From NCBI RefSeq assembly GCF_902459465.1, contig NC_047068.1, positions 18,313,195 through 18,377,194 on the forward strand: a stretch of 64,000 bases of DNA, given 5' to 3'. The position numbers were made by a program, and so were the translations under genes. Source of the stretch: Asterias rubens. Its lineage: Eukaryota > Echinodermata > Asteroidea > Forcipulatida > Asteriidae. The notes under the pieces were generated by a model that was not told the origin of the DNA, did not search any database, and saw nothing but the letters and a program-made list of their open reading frames with translations. Positions 47,971 through 58,960 of the stretch are shown piece after piece; position 1 is the stretch's first letter, and each line of letters opens with the position of its first letter.

Positions 47971-48535
47971 GAGCAGCTCATTCTGATGAGGGTTTTCATG
48001 TATGTTAGGGCCTCATCCAAACCCTCTGAAAAACTCGCAGAGTTGTGCAAACACCTGTGCCTGTTGGTGGAACCCCTCGGCTGCCTGGAACAAGTGTTGG
48101 TCCTGCTGGTCTGGGTGCGATGGAAGGTATGTTCTCTGTTCAGTGAAGTTTAATTAGATGCACCACTAGTGTTTTGTTTCACTGGTGTATTGCCTTACAA
48201 ATTTGATGAGCTAGAGCGAAGCAATTTTTGGATGCATACATACTAGCGCATTCCGAGCTGGAAAGTAGTGGTTGGTCCCTAAAACGTTTGGTTCGGCAAG
48301 ATCTCTCAAGACGTCGGGATGAGGGCCCCTTATCATTTAGCCTTTTGTTGGTCACGTCACTCTTTTGTTCTCTAGTAAACAGGTTTGAACTGGGGATCTT
48401 TCAAGATCATCAAAGGTGCCTTGAGATGTCTTTGCTTGAGCCAATGGAGTCTGGACTTGGTGGATGATGAGGACTTCTATCCAGTTGATGATATGATGGC
48501 TGGAGAAACAGGTTCTGCTTGGTCATGCCACCTAA
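47971..48535 (+). pseudogene. gene-like segment, plus-strand copy of an inverted pair
   Basis: GACTCATTGTGTAG precedes 47971 and TGGAAG|GTATGTTC follows 48126, a possible 156-bp exon open in one frame (CKHLCLLVEPLGCLEQ inside). Similarity to 52150-52650 (minus) continues through GTTCTCTGTTCAGTGAAGTT, CTTACAAATTTGATGAGCTAG and 48430-48520. There both copies encode related peptides: here QWSLDLVDDEDFYP and MAGETGS; in the other QWDLNSTDDDNFYP and LVGETS. In this copy the frame is broken by TAA after FSEV, so I call it a decayed gene fragment. The protein family is not recognised. Confidence 0.5.
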
Positions 48536-49022
48536 AATAATAAATATCTAGTAAGAACACCCTTTTTATTGCTTTTTGATACCAAAGATGACATTGGATT
48601 TGTATCATTCGAATTGGTTGGTTTTTAGAAGAGGTCAAGGGTTGCATATTCTGTACACTTTCATTGTGATTTGAATAACCATACTTCCCCTTATGTTGCG
48701 TATTCTCTACACTTTCAACTGTGTGGTGAAATACCCATACTTCCCCTGATGTTGCGTATTCTCTACACTTCTGACTGTGTGGTGAATTACCCATACTTCC
48801 CCTGGTGTTGAATATTCTATCAATTAAAATGTGTTTTGAATTACCAATACTCCCCTTGTGTTGCGTATTCTTTTCACTTTCAACTGTGTGGTGAATTACC
48901 ATACTTCCCCTGGTGTTGCGTATTCTCTACACTTTCACCTGTGTTTTGAATTACCCATACTTCCCCTGGTGTTGCGTATTCTCTACACTCCCACATGTGT
49001 TTTGAATTACCCATACTTCCCT

Positions 49023-50340
49023 TGAAGTTGCGTATTATCTACACTTTCACTTGTGTTTTGAAATACCCATACTTCCCCTGTTGTTGCTTATTCTCTACAC
49101 TTTCACTTGTGTTTTGAATTACCCATACTTTCCCTGGTGTTGCGTATTCTCTACACTCCCACATGTGTTTTGAATTACCCATACTTCCCTTGAAGTTGCG
49201 TATTATCTACACTTTCACTTGTGTTTTGAAATACCCATACTTCCCCTGTTGTTGCTTATTCTCTACACTTTCACTTGTGTTTTGAATTACCCATACTTTC
49301 CCTGGTGTTGCGCATTCTCTACACTTTCACTTGTGTTTTGAATTACCTGTACCCATACTTCCCCTGGGGTTGCGAATTCTTTTCACTTTCACATGTGTTT
49401 TGAAATCGCCATACTTCTCCTGTTGTTGCATATTCTTTGCAATTTCACTTGTAATTTGAATTACCCATACTTCCCTTGAAGTTGCGTATTATCTACACTT
49501 TCACTTGTGTTTTGAAATACCCATACTTCCCCTGTTGTTGCTTATTCTCTACACTTTCACTTGTGTTTTGACTTACCCATACTTTCCCTGGTGTAGCGCA
49601 TTCTCTACACTTTCACTTGTGTTTTGAATTACCTGTACCCATACTTCCCCTGGGGTTGCGAATTCTTTTCACTTTCACATGTGTTTTGAAATTGCCATAC
49701 TTCCCCTGTTGTTGCATATTCTCTGCACTTTCACTTGTAATTTGAATTACCCATACTTCCCTTGAAGTTGCGTATTATCTACACTTTCACTTGTGTTTTG
49801 AAATACCCATACTTCCCCTGTTGTTGCTTATTCTCTACACTTTCACTTGTGTTTTGAATTACCCATACTTTCCCTGGTGTTGCGCATTCTCTACACTTTC
49901 ACTTGTGTTTTGAATTACCTGTACCCATACTTCCCCTGGGGTTGCGAATTCTTTTCACTTTCACATGTGTTTTGAAATCGCCATACTTCTCCTGTTGTTG
50001 CATATTCTCTGCAATTTCACTTGTAATTTGAATTACCCATACTTCCCTTGAAGTTGTGTATTATCTACACTTTCACTTGTGTTTTGAAATACCCATACTT
50101 CCCCTGTTGTTGCTTATTCTCTACACTTTCACTTGTGTTTTGACTTACCCATACTTTCCCTGGTGTAGCGCATTCTCTACACTTTCACTTGTGTTTTGAA
50201 TTACCTGTACCCATACTTCCCCTGGGGTTGCGAATTCTTTTCACTTTCACATGTGTTTTGAAATTGCCATACTTCCCCTGTTGTTGCATATTCTTTGCAC
50301 TTTCACTTGTAATTTGAATTACCCATACTTCCCTTGATGT
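49023..50340. repeat. 286-bp higher-order repeat within the minisatellite
   Basis: The marker TGAAGTTGCG or its variant recurs at 49191, 49477, 49763, 50049 and 50335, exactly 286 bp apart (five 56-bp units plus 6 bp from the extra CTGTAC). The first marker at 49023 is 168 bp (three units) from the second. Each period carries the same ordered set of variant units. Confidence 0.85.
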
Positions 50341-50639
50341 TGCGTAATATCTACACTTTCACTTGTGTTTTGAAATACCCATACTTCCCCTGGTCTTTCA
50401 TATTCTATACACTTTCACTTGTGTTTTGAATTACCCATACTTCCCTTGAAGTTGCGTATTATCTACACTTTCACTTGTGTTGTGAAATACCCATACTTCC
50501 CCTGTTGTTGCGTATTCTCTACACTTTCACTTGTGTTTTGAATTACCCATACTTTCCCTGGTGTTGCGCATTCTCTTCACTTTCACGTCTGTTTTGAATT
50601 ACCTGTACCCATACTTCCCCTGGGATTGCGAATTCTTTT

Positions 50640-51985
50640 CACTTTCCCATGTGTTTTGAATTACTCATACTCCCACTAGTGTTGCGTATTCTGTACACTT
50701 TTAACTGTATTTTGAATTACCCATACTTCCCCTTGTGTTGCGTATTCTCTACACTTACACTTGTGTTTTGAATTACCCATACTTTCCCTGGTGTTGCGTA
50801 TTCTCTACACTTTCGCTTGTGTTTTGATTTACCCATACTTCCCCTGGTGTTGCGTATTCTCTACACTTACACTTGTGTTTTGAATTACCCATACTTCCCC
50901 TGGTGTTGCGTATTCTCTACACTTTCGCTTGTGTTTTGAATTACCCATACTTCCCCTGGTGTTGCGTATTCTCTACACTTTCGCTTGTGTTTTGAATTAC
51001 CAATACTTCCCCTGTGGTTGCGAATTCTTTTCACTTTCACATGTGTTTTGAATTACTCATACTCCCACTTGTGTTGCTATTCTCTACACTTTCGCTTGTG
51101 TTTTGAATTACCCATACTTCCCCTGGTGTTGCGTATTCTCTACACTTTCGCTTGTGTTTTGAATTACCCATACTTCCCCTGGTGTTGCGTATTCTCTGCA
51201 CTTTCACTTGTGTTTTGAATTACCCATACTTTCCCTGGTGTTGCGTATTCTCTACACTTTCGCTTGTGTTTTGAATTACCCATACTTCCCCTGGGGTTGC
51301 GAATTCTTTTCACTTTCACATGTGTTTTGAATTACTCATACTCCCACTAGTGTTGCGTATTCTGTACACTTTTAACTGTATTTTGAATTACCCATACTTC
51401 CCCTTGTGTTGCGTATTCTCTACACTTACACTTGTGTTTTGAATTACCCATACTTTCCCTGGTGTTGCGTATTCTCTACACTTTCGCTTGTGTTTTGATT
51501 TACCCATACTTCCCCTGGTGTTGCGTATTCTCTACACTTACACTTGTGTTTTGAATTACCCATACTTCCCCTGGTGTTGCGTATTCTCTACACTTTCGCT
51601 TGTGTTTTGAATTACCCATACTTCCCCTGGTGTTGCGTATTCTCTACACTTTCGCTTGTGTTTTGAATTACCAATACTTCCCCTGTGGTTGCGAATTCTT
51701 TTCACTTTCACATGTGTTTTGAATTACTCATACTCCCACTTGTGTTGCTATTCTCTACACTTTCGCTTGTGTTTTGAATTACCCATACTTCCCCTGGTGT
51801 TGCGTATTCTCTACACTTGCGCTTGTGTTTTGAATTACCCATACTTCCCCTGGTGTTGCGTATTCTCTGCACTTTCACTTGTGTTTTGAATTACCCATAC
51901 TTCCCCTTATGTTGCGTATTCTCTACACTTCCACATGTGTTTTGAATTACCCATACTTCCCCAGTTGTTGCGTATTCTCTGCACT
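50640..51985. repeat. 671-bp duplication within the minisatellite
   Basis: About twelve consecutive units from roughly 50640 recur from roughly 51311 in the same order and almost base for base, including the irregular CCCTGTGGTTGCGAATTC and GTGTTGCTATTCTC units. A frame at 50985 and its copy at 51656 differ by one residue, so the duplication is recent. Confidence 0.85.
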
Positions 51986-52149
51986 TTCACATGTGTTTTG
52001 AAATAACTATCCCCTGTTATAGACCTGTTGGAATATTTGGTTGATTTCCGTTTTTGTTAAGGATGGTAGACTTAATATCGATCCAATGTCATCTCCAGTA
52101 TCAGTTATTAGCAAACATGCAGTGAGAAAACATCACTACTTATCATGCT

Positions 52150-52650
52150 CAAACTGTTGAAAAATTTTTTGAAATTTGTACGCAAAGAATTTTGACGACT
52201 TGCGTTACACACAATTGGTATACAAAATTACTGCCCATTACAAAACTTGTTTCTCCGACCAGCACATCATCATCTGGATAGAAGTTGTCATCATCTGTTG
52301 AGTTAAGATCCCATTGGAACAAGTCCGACAACTCTTGGTACCACCAGTGCGGCTTGGTTGCGAAACCACAATCGGTGAAATCCTAAGCACTCTTGAGGGC
52401 ACCATTTCATTTAAGCAAGCAACAACTACCTTCTGCTCAGCACTTCTGCGTCTAAAACCAAGCGCTAAATTGCGTCTAGCTCGTTAGATTTGTAAGACAT
52501 TACATCGTTGTTACAAACCACTAGTAGCGCATCTAATTGAACTTCACTGAACAGAGAACATATCAACCATTGCACTTTGGACCTTAAGATCATCACAAGT
52601 TCCAGGTGGCCGAGGGGGTCCACCGACAGGCACAGGTGTTTGCACGACTC
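52150..52650 (-). pseudogene. gene-like segment, minus-strand copy of an inverted pair
   Basis: On the minus strand, similarity to 47971-48535 starts at GCAGAGTCGTGCAAACACC and covers a frame with SCKHLCLSVDPLGHLEL and CSLFSEVQLDALLVV, ending ELDAI-stop at about 52465. A second exon-like part begins after GTGCTTAG near 52395 and reads DFTDCGFATKPHWWYQELSD, then FQWDLNSTDDDNFYPDDD and GETSFVMG before running to a stop near 52149. The acidic DD-x-FYP-x-DD motif is shared with the other copy. Family not recognised. It is less damaged than the plus-strand copy and might be real exons of a minus-strand gene; its phase would fit the partial gene at 56.4-57.3 kb, but that link is speculative. Confidence 0.45.
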
Positions 52651-52754
52651 TGCTTTTTTTTTGGCAAAAATTTTCAATAAAAAATTGAACAGAACTCTCC
52701 TTGTAACTTGTATTTTATTTGCATCATCCCTCCCCCCCCCCCAATTCAAATACG

Positions 52755-52859
52755 GAAGGTCCATCTTATCCCGATGGAACCCACCTCCACACTATAAGGA
52801 CCAATGTTAGCCCCCCCTACAGTGTGGGGGTGGGTTCCATCGGGTTAAGATGGACCCTC
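52755..52859. other. 105-bp inverted repeat
   Basis: GGTCCATCTTATCCCGATGG and CCATCGGGTTAAGATGGACC are inverted arms that continue into AACCCACCTCCACACT and AGTGTGGGGGTGGGTT, with a short spacer TAAGGACCAATGTTAG. It looks like a small non-autonomous element or hairpin. Confidence 0.65.
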
Positions 52860-53059
52860 AGACCACCATGTTTAATTACAATGCAATTGGGTATGTATTA
52901 AGTCGCTTTTAGCCAAGTATTGTTGCGCATATGAAATTAGGTCTAAAAATAATACACACCCATTGCTGCACTGTGTTCAAATATGGCGGCCAAGTAGACG
53001 ACTCGAGTAATGAGACATTAGTCTTTGACTTTAGGGCAATCAAAACCTAAATTGATTCA

Positions 53060-55655
53060 CCCTTTAAAATTAGCCTTTATTTTCGTACACACAAAACAAA
53101 ACTTGTACACATTTCCAAGCAAAATTTGATAAAGCCACATTTTTAGGCAAAATTTGATAAAAACCATAAGGCTTGCACACATTTTCAAGCAAAATTTTAT
53201 AAAGCCACATTTTTAGGCAAAATTTGATAAAAACCATAAGGCTATAGCCTTGCACACATTTTCAGGCAAAATTTTATAAAGCCACATTTTTAGGCAAAAT
53301 TTGATAAAAACCATAAGGCTATAGCCTTGCACACATTTTCAAGCAAAATTTTATAAAACCATGAGGCCTTGTGATAATTTTCAAGCAAAATTTGATAAAG
53401 CCACACAAGGCTATATAAAGCCACATAAGGCTATAACCTTGCACACATTTTCAGGCAAAATTGGATAAAGCCACATTTTTAGGCAAAATTTGATAAAAAC
53501 CATAGGCTATAGCCTAGCACACATTTTCAAGAAAAATTTGATAAAACCATGTGGCCTTGTGATAATTTTCAAGCAAAATTTGATAAAGCCACATTTTCAA
53601 GCAAAATTTGATAAAAACCATAAGGCTATAGCCTAGCACACATTTTCAAGCAAAATTTGATAAAGCCACATTTTTAAGCAAAATTTGATAAAAACCATAA
53701 GGCTATAGCCTTGCACACATTTTCGAGCAAAATTTTATAAAGCCACATTTTTAGGCAAAATTTGATAAAAACCATAAGGCTATAGCCTTGCACACATTTT
53801 CAGGCAAAATTTGATAAAGCCACATTTTTAGGCAAAACTTGATAAAAACCATAAGGCTTGCACACATTTTCAAGCAAAATTTTATAAAGCCACATTTTTA
53901 GGCAAAATTTGATAAAGACCATAAGGCCTTGTGATAATTTTCAAGCAAAATTTGATAAAGCCACATTTTAAGGCAAAATTTGATAAAAACCATAAGGCTA
54001 TAGCCTAGCACACATTTTCAAGCAAAATTTGATAAAGCCACATTTGTAGGCAAAATTTGATAAAAACCATAAGGCTATAGCCTTGCACACATTTTCAAGC
54101 AAAATTTTATAAAGCCACATTTTTAGGCAAAATTTGATAAAAACCATAAGGCTATAGCCTTGCACACATTTTCAGGCAAAATTTGATAAAGCCACATTTT
54201 TAGGCAAAACTTGATAAAAACCATAAGGCTTGCACACATTTTCAAGCAAAATTTTATAAAGCCACATTTTTAGGCAAAATTTGATAAAGACCATAAGGCC
54301 TTGTGATAATTTTCAAGCAAAATTTAATAAAGCCACATTTTGAGGCAAAATTTGATAAAAACTTGTGATAATTTTCAAGCAAAATTTGATAAAGCCACAT
54401 TTTGAGGCAAAATTTGATAAAAACCATAAGACTGTAGCCTTGCACACATTTTCAAGCAAAATTTGATAAAATCATAAGGCTATAATAGCTTTGCACACAT
54501 TTTCTAGCAGAATTTGATAAAAACCATAAGGCCTTGCACACATTTTCAAGCAAAATTTTATAAAGCCACATTTTTAGGCAAAATTTGATAAAAACCATAA
54601 GGCACACATTTTCAAGCAAAATTTGATAAAACCATAAGGTCTTGTGATCATTTTCAAGCAAAATTTGTTAAAGCCACATTTTGAGGCAAAATTTGATAAA
54701 ACCATAAGGCTATATAAGCCTTGCCACATTTTCATGCAAAATTCATTCATTTTCAAGCAAAATTTGATAAAGTCTCATTTTGAGGCAAAATTTGATAAAA
54801 ACCATACTCCTTGTGATCATTTCCAAGCAAAATTTAATAAAGCCACATTTTAAGGCAAAATTTGATAAAAACCATAAGGCCTTCTCCACATTTTCAAACA
54901 AAATTTGAAACAACCATAAGGCCTTGCACACATTTTCAAGCAAAATTCATTAATTTTCAAGCAAAATTTGATAAAGCCTCATTTTGAGGCAAAATTTGAT
55001 AAAAACCATACTCCTTGTGATCTTTTTCAAGCAAAATTTAATAAAGCCACATTTTTAGGCAAAATTTGATAAAAACCATAAGGCCTTCCAGACACTTTCA
55101 AACAAAATTTGATACAACCATCAGGCCTCGTGAACATTTTCAAGCAAAATTTGATAAAGCCACATTTTGAGGCAAAATTTGATAAAACCATAAGGCTATT
55201 ATACCTCTATAGTTTTGCTATAGCCTTGCACACATTTTCCAGCAAAATTTGATAAAACCGTTAGGCACACATTTTCAAGCAAGCCTTCGTACTCATTTTC
55301 AGGCAAAATTTGATAAAGCCAAATTTTTCAGGCAAAATTTGATAAAGCCACATTTTCAGGCAAAATTTGATAAAACCATAATGCACACATTTTCACGCAA
55401 AATTTGATTAAAAAACACCTTTTTAGGCAACATTTGATAAAACCATAAGGCTATGTAAGGCAATGTAATATCCTTGCACACATTTTCACGCAATTTGATA
55501 AAGCCTCATTTTACCAGCCTTGTTCTCATTTTCAAGCAAAATTTGATAAAGCCACATTTTCAGCCAAAATTTGATAAAGCCACTTTTTAAGGCAATATTT
55601 GATAAAAAACCATAAGGCCTTTGCACACATTTTCAAGCAAAATTTGATAATAAGA
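53060..55655. repeat. AT-rich satellite, unit about 77 bp
   Basis: The unit is AGGCAAAATTTGATAAAAAC, CATAAGGCTATAGCCTTGCA, CACATTTTCAAGCAAAATTT, TATAAAGCCACATTTTT. Its two halves both contain a (A/G)GCAAAATTT(G/T)ATAAA core, so the unit is itself an old dimer. Order and length vary and the right third is more degenerate. A longer pattern repeats at 53781 and 54153 (372 bp). Minus-strand frames of 60-69 codons are repeat-derived. Confidence 0.9.
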
Positions 55656-55778
55656 GAAAGCAGTTCATTTATCAGACACACTGTACACTGTTTGAAGCTT
55701 CAACTGCAGGTCTCAGCATCTACTCATCAGTTGATGGCTATGTATCTCACAGTGATGACACCCCCTGCTGCATCATGC

Positions 55779-56145
55779 AAACATCATCATCATCATCATC
55801 ATCCTTCGTCCTAGGACGGATTAGTAGAAGCAGCTTTGATGGTGTGGTGCCCGGTTGCCTTATCCCTCATGAGTTGTTGGGTCTCGATTTGATTGAGATA
55901 AGTGTCTCTGGTGATGGTGTCTGGGTAGTTTATTTACCTCCTGCCGCGGTTTGGATGTCCGCCAGGAGGATTCCAGAAGACCAGGTGCGATATAGGTTGA
56001 TCGTCTGTAGTAAACAGTGACGGCAAACTGAAGACGTCTCTGCATAACTGTCTCGGACGGCGGTAGATTGCCGTATACCTCCCTGATTATAATGGTCCCG
56101 CCAGTGGATGTTAAGAATTCTACGCATCAGTTGGGTAAACAAAGA
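55779..56145 (-). mobile_element. broken 3' end of a non-LTR retrotransposon
   Basis: On the minus strand the three frames together show the C-terminal tail typical of non-LTR reverse-transcriptase proteins. An RRILNIHWRDH motif starts near 56130. Further on, in a different frame, come FWNPPGGHPNRGRR, YPDTITRDTYLNQIETQQLM and RDKAT. At least two frameshifts and an in-frame stop after GRR break it. The element ends in a GAT/ATG microsatellite (55782-55803 on the plus strand as CAT repeats), a common kind of 3' tail in this class. Everything upstream of the tail is missing, so it is a dead, 5'-truncated copy. The clade cannot be fixed from this fragment. Confidence 0.8.
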
Positions 56146-56444
56146 ACAATTATAAGAACAATATAATGCTTAGTTATATTTAAAATATTAACAAGTAATG
56201 AAACAAAAAAGTAGTTTGGGATAAAACATGGTTCTGCCCAGCATTTCTTGAGTGGCTAAAAAACATTTTCCCTAGGTCATAACAAAGACTCAAACTAATG
56301 AAGTACTCACAATTATTGCTCGAATACCTTCTAACTTTCGGAAAATGTTTCTAAAATCACCATTTTTCTTAAATCTGAATGTTCAAACTGTACATTATTT
56401 TTTGAGGCATCTCAAACAATGGTTTCTCTTAATAATACATTTAC

Positions 56445-57342
56445 CTGTTGATGGAGAACATATTGAATCTTGATGCAGGCAAGCATGTCCATTGTCAATA
56501 TGCAATGCAACTACGTTGGGGAAGTAGACTTCATCTGTCAATAGCGTTTCTGCAGCTACAGCCTAAATGCAAACAAAATAAATAACAATGTTTTGTGAGA
56601 AGGGTGTGTTGTTTTCATATAGGTGAAGCAACAATTTGATAGAACAACCTAAACCAGTTGTCGCCAAATTTTCAATTTTGTTTGCATCACACAAAATAAG
56701 AATATTCTTCTTTCGTAACTTAAAATTTAAACCACACTAATGTTTTGCATAGTAAACTTTTTAAGTCCCCTTAATAGATGTTAAATTTGCATCGGGGATA
56801 AAGAATATTAATTTTGGTTTTTACCCACATCGATGTGTGTTAGCACTGTATACTCAGTACTTTCCCGAGTCCTGTGAAAAAAATATCACAGGCATATTAC
56901 TCGGGTGGGATTCGAACCCACGACCCTTGCAATTCTAGAGCAGTGTCTTACCAACTAGACTACCGAGGTTTCCTATGTTTTGGCAGCGGGTACCGCAACG
57001 ATATAATAGATGTTAAATTTGCATCGGGGATAAAGAATATTAATTTTGGTTTTTACCCATACACCGATGTGTGTTAGCACTGTATACAGGACTCGGGAAA
57101 TTAATAAAAGTCCCCTTAAAACAATCACTGTGCAATTTGCATGTTCATCAGTGCCATTTTAAGCTTTATAAGATAAACATTTTGTAGAAGTTGAGTGCAA
57201 AGGTTAAAGTAGGAATTACAATCGTCATAGATAGCCCCATAAATAGTGCCAATTGGCAGGGCTCCTTCTGCATCTTACCTCTATGCCCAAGTACCAAGGA
57301 GGATAAAACATACATCAAAATATTAAAAACCCACACTTTCAT
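56445..57342 (-). CDS. partial gene for a putative secreted protein (two exons)
   Basis: Exon 1 (57342 down to 57279) starts with ATG and encodes MKVWVFNILMYVLSSLVLGH-R: a short basic start and a hydrophobic core ending near GHR, a good signal peptide. It ends CATAGAG|GTAAGA in phase 1. Exon 2 lies at 56562-56445 on the minus strand and ends CATCAACAG|GTAAATG. Its only stop-free frame reads ETLLTDEVYFPN, VVALHIDNGHACLH and QDSICSPST, with two cysteines. The strongest acceptor (TTTGCATTTAG, before 56562) would not fit exon 1 in phase. Two acceptors just inside it, GCTGTAG (exon from 56555) and GCTGCAG (exon from 56549), do fit. A SINE sits in the intron. Later exons are not identified. I do not recognise the family. 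Confidence 0.5.
56770..57100 (-). mobile_element. tRNA-derived SINE, minus copy, with repeated tail
   Basis: The tRNA-like part is 56898-56967. Minus-strand box A TAGTCTAGTTGG and box B GGTTCGAATCC are intact, and the T-stem is fully paired (GTGGG/CCCAC), better than in the plus-strand copies. The sequence GATGTTAAATTTGCATCGGG...GTGTGTTAGCACTGTATAC occurs on both sides (about 56782-56850 and 57009-57084). The copy is therefore either a partial dimer or one element inserted into another. It lies in the intron of the minus-strand gene. Confidence 0.85.
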
Positions 57343-57479
57343 GCCTTGGAGATTTTTTCCCCAGAAAATGAGACCCACACTTATGCGAAGATTTTTTTCA
57401 CCCATATATTGACCTTAGCTCATTAGTGGCGAAAACATTGACTTGAAAACGTGCTCGCTCAAATCGGTGTAATTTTATG

Positions 57480-57620
57480 CAAAATAAAAATAATGGCAAT
57501 CGCTGTAAAAATTTGCGTCGGAACCATGATGCCTACCGATAAAGAGTGTTGATTCGTTTTGTTGGATTGGCCGCATCATGCTACTGATTGCGCATGCACA
57601 TCCGTAATTGTCCTGCCATC
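57480..57620 (-). promoter_or_regulatory. candidate promoter of the minus-strand gene
   Basis: On the minus strand a GGCCAATCC CCAAT box (around 57568) and an NRF1-like GTGCATGCGCAATC (around 57584-57597) lie 140-260 bp upstream of the signal-peptide ATG. No TATA box is clear. The placement is as expected for a short 5' UTR; transcription is inferred only. Confidence 0.35.
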
Positions 57621-57833
57621 AAGGGTGACCAACAATGTTTTAAGAAAAATTATCCTAATACACTAAAACGAGAGTGCACACTATTTTGAGTAAATATAGC
57701 TCAAAAATATGATACGGCAAAAGGACAACAGTGGATGGAATATTTCGGCATAAAAACGTGGGTTTCATACAGCAAAAGCTGTCCAGGTAAATGTATTTTC
57801 ACAAGAAAGTTGGGAATATAGTATATAATTTAC

Positions 57834-57968
57834 CTCAATGAGATACCTTTTTTGCAAAAACGAGTGAAAAGGTGGTTGCGCCATACGGAAAGTTATCCCC
57901 TCAATGAGATAACCTTTTTCGTAAAAATGAGTGAATTTAGTGGTGGCACCATAAGGAACGTTATCCCT
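57834..57968. repeat. two tandem copies of the GGCGCCATACGGAAAGTTATCCC repeat
   Basis: Copies at about 57834-57899 and 57900-57968 each read CTCAATGAGATA(A)CCTTTT, GTAAAAATGAGTGAA, (G)TGGT(G)GCGCCATACGGAA and AGTTATCCC. The same family recurs in the first intron of the vanin-like gene. Confidence 0.75.
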
Positions 57969-58787
57969 TAGAAACCTCAAGTAATCATGGCAGTTTTTGT
58001 CGAAAACGTGTGCCCACTTTCAAGTCAAATTCTTCAGGTATATGGAAAAGAAGTCTCTTTTGAGCTCAAAAATCAGTATCTGGATGCAAAATGGCCACGG
58101 AAAAAATCTATCCGTTGTCTTTAAAATCATTTTGATTTTATTTAAAATGATCACAAGAATTCGTCGGACGGTCATGCAAAATGTTGTTCAAAACGAGCCA
58201 AAACGCAACATTTTTAGATAAAATTGTGTGGTTCTACATGGGGCACTTCCAATAAACAACTCTGCACACCAATATTGTAGAGAGCGCTCACTCGTTAACC
58301 AAAATAACTTGTGTAGTAGGGGTTTCCGGCATTTTCTGCTCTAATTATTCGTTCACACTGTGTATCAACTTTGCTGTGATTGGTTGAATATTTTCGTCGG
58401 ACAGGGGAAAACATCAAAACTTAAGTCCAATCAAACTTCACACCACGGTACGGAAAGGCGCGCATTGCATTGCGTGTATGCCTGACAACCTATACAATGT
58501 ATCAACCCGCACGCACGCCGCACGCTGAGTGCATGATCACAGCGCTTTGACTTATTGAGACTTTTCTTACGTAACTTTTCCATTCAGAATGTTCAACTAC
58601 AAGCCGCTCATGTAAGATGATTGCAGTTGGATCGACATTATGATCCCCTAGATTATAATGGAAAGACCCTGAACTTCAGGTTGTTGCTCACCTCTCAATC
58701 TCAGTGATCACATCTAGTCCCATTCCTTTCCTAATAACGACAATTTCATTCAATCAAAATCATTATCACAATCGAATAGGTACTCAC

Positions 58788-58960
58788 GGTCACGTTTGTG
58801 GTATGGTCATTGGATTAATCCCGTAAAATCTTCAATTTGTTGACTACTATAAAGCACACGTAGATCGAGACAGGTTGACGGCGTCCATTTTGTCTTTGAA
58901 ACTGAGCGCCTTTAGAGTCACGTGATCATCCAACGGCTTTTCAGCATGCAGTACGGTCGT
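58788..58960 (-). other. possible non-coding first exon, minus strand
   Basis: On the minus strand: a GGCCAATGAAAA CCAAT box near 58972, an E-box CACGTG near 58920, a GACAAAATGGACGCC start giving only 13 codons, and ACGTGACC|GTGAGTACC, a donor after 58788. It could be an alternative 5' exon of the minus-strand gene or of nothing. Support is limited to motif order. Confidence 0.2.

Larger units (their letters stand above)
48640..52010. repeat. 56-bp minisatellite, main block, about 60 units
   Basis: This is the same unit as at 45.7-46.6 kb (TTGCGTATTCTCTACACTTT, CACTTGTGTTTTGAATTACC, CATACTTCCCCTGGTG). The period is 56 bp with some 50-62 bp variants. Variants such as CTTGAAGTTGCGTATTATC, ATTACCTGTACCCATAC and CTTGTAATTTGAA mark higher-order repeats. 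The 141-codon minus frame at 48477-48902 and the 77-codon plus frames near 51.0 and 51.7 kb are repeat-derived. Confidence 0.95.

Noticed and set aside
1-52010. CRISPR-like regular repeats
   Set aside because: Periods of 51, 56, 377 and 550-575 bp are contiguous tandem units with no unique spacers, in a eukaryotic genome with no cas genes.
47971-52650. Collagen-like frame VVQTPVPVGGPPRPPG in the inverted gene-like pair
   Set aside because: Substitutions between copies fit this frame well at first, but it meets stops sooner than the CKHLCL frame and has no Gly-X-Y repeat, so I did not annotate it as the product.
55775-56020. 81-codon plus-strand frame with a Ser run
   Set aside because: It is the antisense of the retrotransposon tail; the Ser run is the CAT microsatellite.
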